From Arthrobacter saudimassiliensis (GTDB lineage Bacteria; Actinomycetota; Actinomycetes; Actinomycetales; Micrococcaceae): a stretch of DNA of 64,000 nt. Under the pieces are notes generated by a model. The model did not search any database and was not told where the DNA came from. It saw only the letters and a list, made by a program, of their open reading frames with translations. The stretch's first letter is position 1. Each line of letters starts with the position of its first letter. The translations under genes were made by a program, and so were the position numbers. Shown piece after piece: positions 60,585 through 64,000 of this stretch. The stretch spans positions 434,001 to 498,000 of the forward strand of contig LN483070.1 in the NCBI GenBank assembly GCA_900016675.1, given 5' to 3'.

Positions 60585-63221
60585 CTACGGAACCTCCAGG
60601 ACGACGTCGGACGGTTTCTTGTCCGGTCGCAGGCCGCGCCAGACCGGGTGGCGCAGTTTGCCGGTGCCGGTCATTTCGGCGTAGGTCACCTCGCCGACCA
60701 GGGCGGGCCGGACCCATTGGGCGTCGGCGGCGTCGGAACGGGGCACGTCGGGCAGCGGGGCGGTCTTGCGGCCCATCTTCTTCAGCTTCGAGCCGAGCAC
60801 GGCGAGGTCCTTCTCGCCGAGGCCGGAGCCGACCCGGCCGATGTACTGCAGCTCGGTGCCGTCGGGCACGGCCAGCAGCAGGGAACCGACCTTGTTCGCA
60901 CGGTTGCCCTTGCCGGGCCGCCAGCCGACGATGACCACTTCCTGGGTCAGCTGGTGCTTGAGCTTGATCCAGGCCTTGGAGCGCCGGCCGGGAGCGTAGG
61001 TGCTGTCCAGGCGCTTGGCCATCACGCCTTCCAGGCCGAGTTCGCGGCTGGACTCCATCGCCTCGTCCAGGTCCAGCTGCAGCACCGGGGGCACCTGGAT
61101 GGTGCCCTCCGGCTCGGGTTCGACGGCGGATTCCAGGATCTCGCGGCGCTGCAGGTAGGTCAGGTCCGCCAGGGAGTTGCCGTCCAGCCAGAGCAGGTCG
61201 AAGAGCATGAAGTGCACGGGGGTGCGGGCCGCGGCGGCGTCGATCTCCCGCTTCTTCGTCAGGTGCATCCGCGGCTGGAGCAGGCCGAAGTCCGGCCGAC
61301 CGGCGGCGTTCAGGGCCACAATCTCGCCGTCGAGCACCGCGCGTTCGCCGTTGAGCCGTTCGCCCAGCTGCTGCAGTTCGGGGTAGGCGGCGGTCATGTC
61401 ATTGCCGTTGCGGCTGATCAGCCGGACGCCGTCGGGAGTGACGTCGGCGATGGCCCGGACGCCGTCCCACTTCATTTCGTAGCCCCACTCCTCCCCGTCG
61501 CCGATGTCGGCGCGGGTGCCGAGGGTGGCGAGCATGGGCGCCACCGCGGGCATCCCGGCGTCAGCCATGTCCGCCGCGACGGCTTTGGAGTCCGGCACCT
61601 CGGGCAGCGGACGGCGGGTGGTGGGCGGCGGCGGAACGTCCTCCGCCGGGTCGCCGCCGTCGCCGTCCTGCGGCTCGGGCTGGTCCTTCATCAGGTGGAT
61701 GAGCCAGTTGTCCTTGCCCTGCTCGCGGCCGCCCCCGGTGTGGATCAGCGCGAACCGGCGGACGCTGCTGCCCTGGCCCGCCAGGCCGCCGTCGGGCTGG
61801 CCGTGCAGCACCGCGATGACCTCCTTGCCGTCCCGCCATTTTTCCCGCTCGTAGGTGCCGTGGTCCCAGATGGTGACATCGCCGCCGCCGTATTCCCCTT
61901 TGGGAATATGTCCCTCGAAGGTGGCGTAGTCCAGCGGATGGTCCTCGGTCTGCACCGCCAGATGGTTCTTTCCCGGCGAGGTGGGCGGACCCTTGGGCAG
62001 CGCCCAGGAGACCAGCACGCCGTCGTGTTCCAGCCGGAAGTCCCAGTGCAGGCGGCGGGCGTGGTGTTCCTGGATGACGAAGCTGTTGCCCTCCCGGGCG
62101 GGGGCCGGCTCGGCGGGAACCGGTTCGGGCGTCTTCTGCGGATCGCGCATGCTGCGGTATTTGCGCAGCCGGTCGGGTCGGTCGGATCCGCCGTCGCCCG
62201 CAGCGTCATCACCGGCTGCGGCGTCTGCTTCGTCGCCGGCTTCGTCGTCGCCGGCTTCGGGCCGGTCCACGGCTTCGGCGAGCGCATCTTCGCTCAGCTC
62301 GCCGGCGTCGCCTCCGCCCTGTTCCAGTCCCTCCAGCGGATCGCCCAGCGTCTCCAGCCGGTCCAGGACCTGTTCATAGTCGAGATGCTCCAGGTCGGGG
62401 TCCTCGAGCTCCTCCCAGGTCCGCGGCGCGGCGACCATGGGGTGGAACCGGCCGCGCAGCGAGTAGGGGCAGATGGTGGTCTTGTTGGCGTTATTCTGGC
62501 TCCAGTCCACCAGCACCTTGCCGGTGCGCAGCGACTTCTTCATGTCGGAGACCACCAGGTCCGGATGGTCGGCCTCCAGGGCCCGGGCCAGTTCATGGGC
62601 GACGGCGTTGACTTCGTCCGCGGTCTGCGTGCCGTCCAGCGCCACATAGAGGTGGATGCCCTTCGAGCCGCTGGTCACCGGGCGGGCGTCCAGGCCCATG
62701 TCGTCGAAGATCGCCCTGGCCCAGCGGGCCACCTCGGCGCACTCGGCCAGCCCGGCTCCCTCGCCGGGGTCCAGGTCCAGCACCAGCCGGTCCGGGTTGC
62801 GAATGGCCCCGCGCGGGCCGAACTGCCACTGCGGCACGTGGATCTCCAGCGCCGCGGACTGGGCCAGCCAGGTCAGGGTGGCCAGGTCGTTGACCACCGG
62901 GTAGACGTTGGTCCCGCTCTTGTGCTCGATCGGGAAGCTCTTGACCCATTTGGGGGCGGAGTCCTCGATGTTCTTCTGGAAGAACACCTGCCCGGGCTTC
63001 TCCGGGGTGCCGACGCCGTGCACCCACCGCTTGCGGGTCGCCGGGCGCATCCTGGCGTGCGGAATCATGACGCCGGCCACGGCCGCGTAGTAGGCGAGGA
63101 TGTCGGCCTTGGTGGTTCCGGTTTCGGGATAGAGGACCTTGTCGAGGTTGGTCAGGCGCAGCCGGTGTCCGTCAACGCTGACCGTTTCCTGCTGCGACTT
63201 TGTCCCCGTGGTTCCCGCCAT
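60585..63221 (-). CDS. ligD: multifunctional ATP-dependent DNA ligase LigD (Pol-PE-Lig)
   Basis: 878 aa with the mycobacterial domain order. The N-terminal primase-like polymerase (about 15-290) has LVLDLDPGEG metal site, VTSGSKGIHLYV and DWSQNNANKTTICPYSLR. The central phosphoesterase (about 385-520) has FVIQEHHARRLHWDFRLEH. The C-terminal ligase (about 560-875) has catalytic Lys584 in YEMKWDGVRA and VMAKRLDSTYAPGRRSKAWI. The linker between Pol and PE is acidic and repetitive (EAGDDEAGDEADAAAGDDAA). Acts in non-homologous end joining with Ku, which is not encoded in this window. A -10-like box precedes the ATG. Confidence 0.95.
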   Translation of the reverse strand: MAGTTGTKSQQETVSVDGHRLRLTNLDKVLYPETGTTKADILAYYAAVAGVMIPHARMRPATRKRWVHGVGTPEKPGQVFFQKNIEDSAPKWVKSFPIEHKSGTNVYPVVNDLATLTWLAQSAALEIHVPQWQFGPRGAIRNPDRLVLDLDPGEGAGLAECAEVARWARAIFDDMGLDARPVTSGSKGIHLYVALDGTQTADEVNAVAHELARALEADHPDLVVSDMKKSLRTGKVLVDWSQNNANKTTICPYSLRGRFHPMVAAPRTWEELEDPDLEHLDYEQVLDRLETLGDPLEGLEQGGGDAGELSEDALAEAVDRPEAGDDEAGDEADAAAGDDAAGDGGSDRPDRLRKYRSMRDPQKTPEPVPAEPAPAREGNSFVIQEHHARRLHWDFRLEHDGVLVSWALPKGPPTSPGKNHLAVQTEDHPLDYATFEGHIPKGEYGGGDVTIWDHGTYEREKWRDGKEVIAVLHGQPDGGLAGQGSSVRRFALIHTGGGREQGKDNWLIHLMKDQPEPQDGDGGDPAEDVPPPPTTRRPLPEVPDSKAVAADMADAGMPAVAPMLATLGTRADIGDGEEWGYEMKWDGVRAIADVTPDGVRLISRNGNDMTAAYPELQQLGERLNGERAVLDGEIVALNAAGRPDFGLLQPRMHLTKKREIDAAAARTPVHFMLFDLLWLDGNSLADLTYLQRREILESAVEPEPEGTIQVPPVLQLDLDEAMESSRELGLEGVMAKRLDSTYAPGRRSKAWIKLKHQLTQEVVIVGWRPGKGNRANKVGSLLLAVPDGTELQYIGRVGSGLGEKDLAVLGSKLKKMGRKTAPLPDVPRSDAADAQWVRPALVGEVTYAEMTGTGKLRHPVWRGLRPDKKPSDVVLEVP

Positions 63222-64000
63222 ATCCCCTAGTCTTGCGGGATTCGGGGCAAAAGGCCAGCATTTTGTCAGCGTGCTTAGTATTCGGTGGCGGGGCCGGCTC
63301 CACGTCGATCCGCTGCACCTGCGGCGGTTCGATGGGGTTCAGCTGTATCAGGCAGCACAGATCCTCCCGGGCCCCGGGAACAATCCAGCGCAGTTCCGCG
63401 GGGGCCTCGCCGCCCGCCGGCCGGGCGTCGCCGGGCCGCAGCGAACCGGCCGCAGCGCGCAGCCGCAGCCAGTGCGCGCTGCGTTCCGGCCAGGGCCGGT
63501 CCTGTTCCACGTTGGACGCAAAACGGCTGCGCAGTGCGCGCTCGGTTTCGGCCGTCGGGGTGAGCAACCAGGCGTTGAGCGCGTCCCGGGCGGCATTCAG
63601 TTCCGGCCAGGCCCCGGTTCCGGTGTCGCTTTCGGCGGGCGGGGGCGGCTGGGCGGGCACTGCCGGTTGGCGGCCGATGGCAGCCTCCAGGGCGGGTGCG
63701 ACGGTCTCGCCCACTCGGGAGTAGGTGGCGTTTTCCAGGCCCAGGGCGATGGTTCCGGTGCCCGGGTGCCAGCGCATATGCGCACCGAAGCCCGGATAAC
63801 CGCCGGAGTGGAAGATGATCGGTCCTGCTGCCGGGTCCTCGACGACGTTCAGGCCGAAGCCGTATCCGCGGCGGGTGCCGGCCCGGTCCTGTGTCCGAGG
63901 CGGCGCCGGACGGTGAATGCGCTGCATCTCGGCCCGCTCGGCGAGGTCGAGCGGGCCGGCGGCGAGGCCAGGGTCCGCTGCCCGCCCCAGTTCCGACGCC
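63172..64000 (-). CDS. serine hydrolase, beta-lactamase family (5' end outside window)
   Basis: C-terminal ~275 residues of a penicillin-binding/esterase-type serine hydrolase; the frame is open to the window edge. YGFGLNVVEDPAAGPIIFHS then GGYPGFGAHMRWHPGTGTIA carry the HSGG box equivalent to KTG of beta-lactamases. The catalytic SxxK must lie beyond 64000. The last residues overlap ligD by 50 bases and include a basic, low-complexity tail (RKTRGYGGNHGDKVAAGNGQ). Confidence 0.8.
   Translation of the reverse strand, partial: ASELGRAADPGLAAGPLDLAERAEMQRIHRPAPPRTQDRAGTRRGYGFGLNVVEDPAAGPIIFHSGGYPGFGAHMRWHPGTGTIALGLENATYSRVGETVAPALEAAIGRQPAVPAQPPPPAESDTGTGAWPELNAARDALNAWLLTPTAETERALRSRFASNVEQDRPWPERSAHWLRLRAAAGSLRPGDARPAGGEAPAELRWIVPGAREDLCCLIQLNPIEPPQVQRIDVEPAPPPNTKHADKMLAFCPESRKTRGYGGNHGDKVAAGNGQR
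63229..63234 (-). promoter_or_regulatory. possible leaderless -10 box AAGACT of ligD
   Basis: AAGACT then seven bases (AGGGGAT) and the ATG. It lies inside the end of the upstream hydrolase gene. Confidence 0.35.

Noticed and set aside
60648-63230. An 860-codon open frame on the plus strand, antisense to ligD
   Set aside because: Long antisense frames are expected in 70 % GC DNA with strong codon bias. Its translation is Gly/Val/His/Gln-rich without domains, while the minus strand encodes a complete LigD.

Overview
The window is a GC-rich (roughly 70 %) actinobacterial chromosome segment. Gene content and order suggest a Micrococcaceae member close to Arthrobacter: lysS-panC-fol cluster, ftsH-hpt-tilS-metalloprotease-dacB, mycobacterial-type LigD, GAF-ANTAR regulator and AdaA-AlkA fusion. 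This assignment is inference from gene order, codon bias and protein style; there is no rRNA in the window. Coding density is high and only one gene-free stretch exceeds 300 bases (26303-26659). I found no tRNA, rRNA, CRISPR array, insertion sequence, integrase or prophage.

Left third (1-22.8 kb). A long minus-strand block holds housekeeping genes. dacB, a zinc metalloprotease, tilS, hpt and ftsH come first. After a 15-bp terminator hairpin (8503-8536), a second transcription unit starts at folE and runs folE-folP-folB-folK-DUF3180-PH-PH-Rossmann-panC-lysS-small membrane protein, with many 4-bp overlaps. Folate and pantothenate synthesis are therefore translated together with three small membrane-protein genes of unknown role. 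ppa, a SatD-like gene with a C-terminal HTH, a HAD phosphatase, serS, a diacylglycerol-kinase-type lipid kinase, a YTD-repeat micro-protein, topoisomerase IB, pheA and a rhodanese follow.

Middle (22.9-45 kb). This part holds an amidase, a POT peptide transporter, a small acidic protein, a TrpXYZ-like ABC importer whose leader carries a perfect CRP-type operator, phosphoglucomutase, an SDR/aldehyde dehydrogenase pair and a uracil/xanthine permease. Next comes a two-gene operon of an MprF-like aminoacyl-lipid synthase and a membrane-anchored esterase, then an aldo/keto reductase, glycerate kinase, GDPD, PAP2 phosphatase, a second HAD phosphatase, a YbhB-like protein and a PfkB sugar kinase.

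Right third (45-64 kb). A GAF-ANTAR regulator is divergent from a RelA/SpoT-domain alarmone synthetase. A winged-helix AlkZ-like protein and an Ogt/AdaA-AlkA operon serve alkylation repair. Two zinc alcohol dehydrogenases, NAD(P)-binding reductases and a LacI repressor follow; the repressor faces an SDR-ADH operon across a palindromic operator. HxlR, RidA, SRPBCC, phosphoketolase, LigD and a truncated serine hydrolase close the window.

Regulation. At least twelve genes carry a TAnnnT-like -10 box 6-7 bases before the start codon and no Shine-Dalgarno, the signature of leaderless mRNAs. Terminators are mostly GC-rich hairpins without U-tracts. Most of the window is ordinary core genome. The least-explained items are the aminoacyl-lipid synthase/esterase operon, the SDR with an extra N-terminal domain under LacI control, the GAF-ANTAR/alarmone pair and the CRP-type site in the ABC leader.
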